A DNA stretch of 6,162 nt from Rhodospirillaceae bacterium (lineage in GTDB: Bacteria; Pseudomonadota; Alphaproteobacteria; DSM-16000; Inquilinaceae). Made by a program: the position numbers and the translations under genes. The first letter of the stretch is position 1. Each line of letters begins with the position of its first letter. The notes under the pieces were generated by a model. That model worked only from the letters and a program-made list of their open reading frames with translations. It made no database searches and was not told the origin of the DNA. This document shows, piece after piece, positions 5,345 through 6,162 of this stretch. The stretch covers positions 1-6,162 of the forward strand of contig JAGQRL010000368.1 of assembly GCA_020425485.1 (NCBI GenBank), in the 5' to 3' direction.

Positions 5345-6162
5345 ATGAGCGGCTTTCGGTCGGAGTTCTTGCGCACGCTGGAGGCGCGGGGCTTCATCCA
5401 TCAGTGCACCGATTTCGAAGCCCTGGACGCGCTGGCGGCAGCCGAGCCGGTGACGGTGTATGTCGGCTACGACGCCACGGCGGACAGCCTGCATGTCGGC
5501 CACCTCGTCTCCATCATGGCGCTGCGCTGGGCGCAGAAGACCGGCCACCGGCCGATCGTGCTGATGGGCGGCGGCACCACCAAGGTGGGCGACCCGTCGG
5601 GCAAGGACGAAACCCGCCGCCTGCTGACGGCCGAACAGATCGACGCCAACATCGCCGCCATCCGGCGCACCTTCGACCACTTCGTGGAGTGGGGCGATCC
5701 GCCCACCGGGGCGGTGCAGGAAAACAACGCCCATTGGCTGGACGGGCTGGCCTACATCCCGTTCCTGCGCGAGGTGGGCCGCCACTTCACCATCAACCGC
5801 ATGCTCACCTTCGATTCCGTGAAGCTGCGGCTGGAGCGCGAGCAGCCGCTGACCTTCCTGGAATTCAACTACATGCTGCTCCAGGCCTACGACTTCCTGG
5901 AGCTGTGGCGCCGCCACGGCTGCCGGCTGCAGATGGGCGGGTCCGACCAGTGGGGCAACATCGTCAACGGCGTGGAGCTGTCGCGGCGCTTTGCGGCGGC
6001 CGATGGCCGGGATGAGGATGCCGCCCAGCTCTTCGGGCTGACCACGCCGCTCATCACCACCGCCAGCGGTGCGAAGATGGGCAAGACGGCGGCGGGTGCG
6101 GTGTGGCTGAACCCCGAGCGCTTCAGCGCCTACGACTACTGGCAGTTCTGGCGCAACAGTGC
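5345..6162 (+). CDS. tyrS: Tyrosyl-tRNA synthetase (N-terminal 272 residues, runs off window)
   Basis: This class I aminoacyl-tRNA synthetase activates tyrosine with ATP and charges tRNA-Tyr in the cytosol. The frame opens MSGFRSEFLRTLEARGFIHQ and stays open to the window edge. Visible signatures are YVGYDATADSLHVGHL (39-54), holding the HIGH-type motif as His50-Val-Gly-His53, then GGGTTKVGDPSGKDETR (75-91), NYMLLQAYDF (175-184) in the tyrosine pocket, GGSDQWGN (198-205), and the KMSKS-type loop KMGKT (244-248). Bacterial TyrS is usually about 400-425 residues, so roughly two thirds of the protein is present. The anticodon-binding and S4-like C-terminal parts lie beyond the edge. The ATG at 5345 has a strong GAGGAGG ribosome binding site 8 bases upstream. 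The gene may be read with the hydrolase gene, depending on what the hairpin between them does. Confidence 0.97.
   Translation, partial: MSGFRSEFLRTLEARGFIHQCTDFEALDALAAAEPVTVYVGYDATADSLHVGHLVSIMALRWAQKTGHRPIVLMGGGTTKVGDPSGKDETRRLLTAEQIDANIAAIRRTFDHFVEWGDPPTGAVQENNAHWLDGLAYIPFLREVGRHFTINRMLTFDSVKLRLEREQPLTFLEFNYMLLQAYDFLELWRRHGCRLQMGGSDQWGNIVNGVELSRRFAAADGRDEDAAQLFGLTTPLITTASGAKMGKTAAGAVWLNPERFSAYDYWQFWRNS

Noticed and set aside
5404..6015. 203-codon plus-strand frame and an opposing minus-strand frame at 5243-5917
   Set aside because: Both overlap tyrS, which has all class I TyrRS signatures in its own frame. The alternatives show no family features.

Overview
The window looks like chromosome from a GC-rich alphaproteobacterium, most likely of the Rhodospirillales type. 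This is inferred from the strong G/C bias at third codon positions, the adrenodoxin-type ferredoxin, and an iscR-desulfurase-sufB gene order. No mobile element, tRNA, rRNA or CRISPR array is visible. The species cannot be named from this sequence alone.

From about 4500 down to the left edge everything is on the minus strand and concerns sulfur and iron-sulfur (Fe-S) metabolism. Read in the direction of transcription the order is: serine acetyltransferase (cysE, 4316-3579), an IscR-type Rrf2 regulator (3521-3027), a group I cysteine desulfurase (2898-1780), an unrecognised secreted six-cysteine protein (1638-928), a [2Fe-2S] ferredoxin (846-517), and the first 121 residues of SufB (365 to the window edge). 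The logic is coherent. CysE makes the activated serine used for cysteine synthesis, the desulfurase takes sulfur from cysteine, ferredoxin can supply electrons, SufB is the scaffold on which clusters are built, and IscR senses cluster supply. The locus mixes ISC-type parts (IscR, IscS/NifS-like desulfurase, Fdx) with a SUF scaffold. There is no iscU, hscA or hscB in view.

Two promoters can be proposed by eye on the minus strand: one about 150 bases upstream of cysE (4472-4500) and one upstream of sufB (434-461). The sufB promoter abuts a 25-bp sequence that matches 18 of 25 positions of the E. coli type 1 IscR consensus. The cysE promoter sits inside a 43-bp imperfect dyad with a near-perfect IscR half-site at its -35 end. 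Together they suggest that IscR controls both transcription units, which is inference.

To the right, on the plus strand and divergent from cysE, are a small alpha/beta-hydrolase (4629-5291) and the start of tyrosyl-tRNA synthetase (tyrS, from 5345, open to the window end). A strong 10-bp hairpin lies between them, almost touching the tyrS ribosome binding site.

Most genes here are ordinary and well known. The least explained items are the secreted protein set between the desulfurase and the ferredoxin, and the regulatory DNA at the two promoters.
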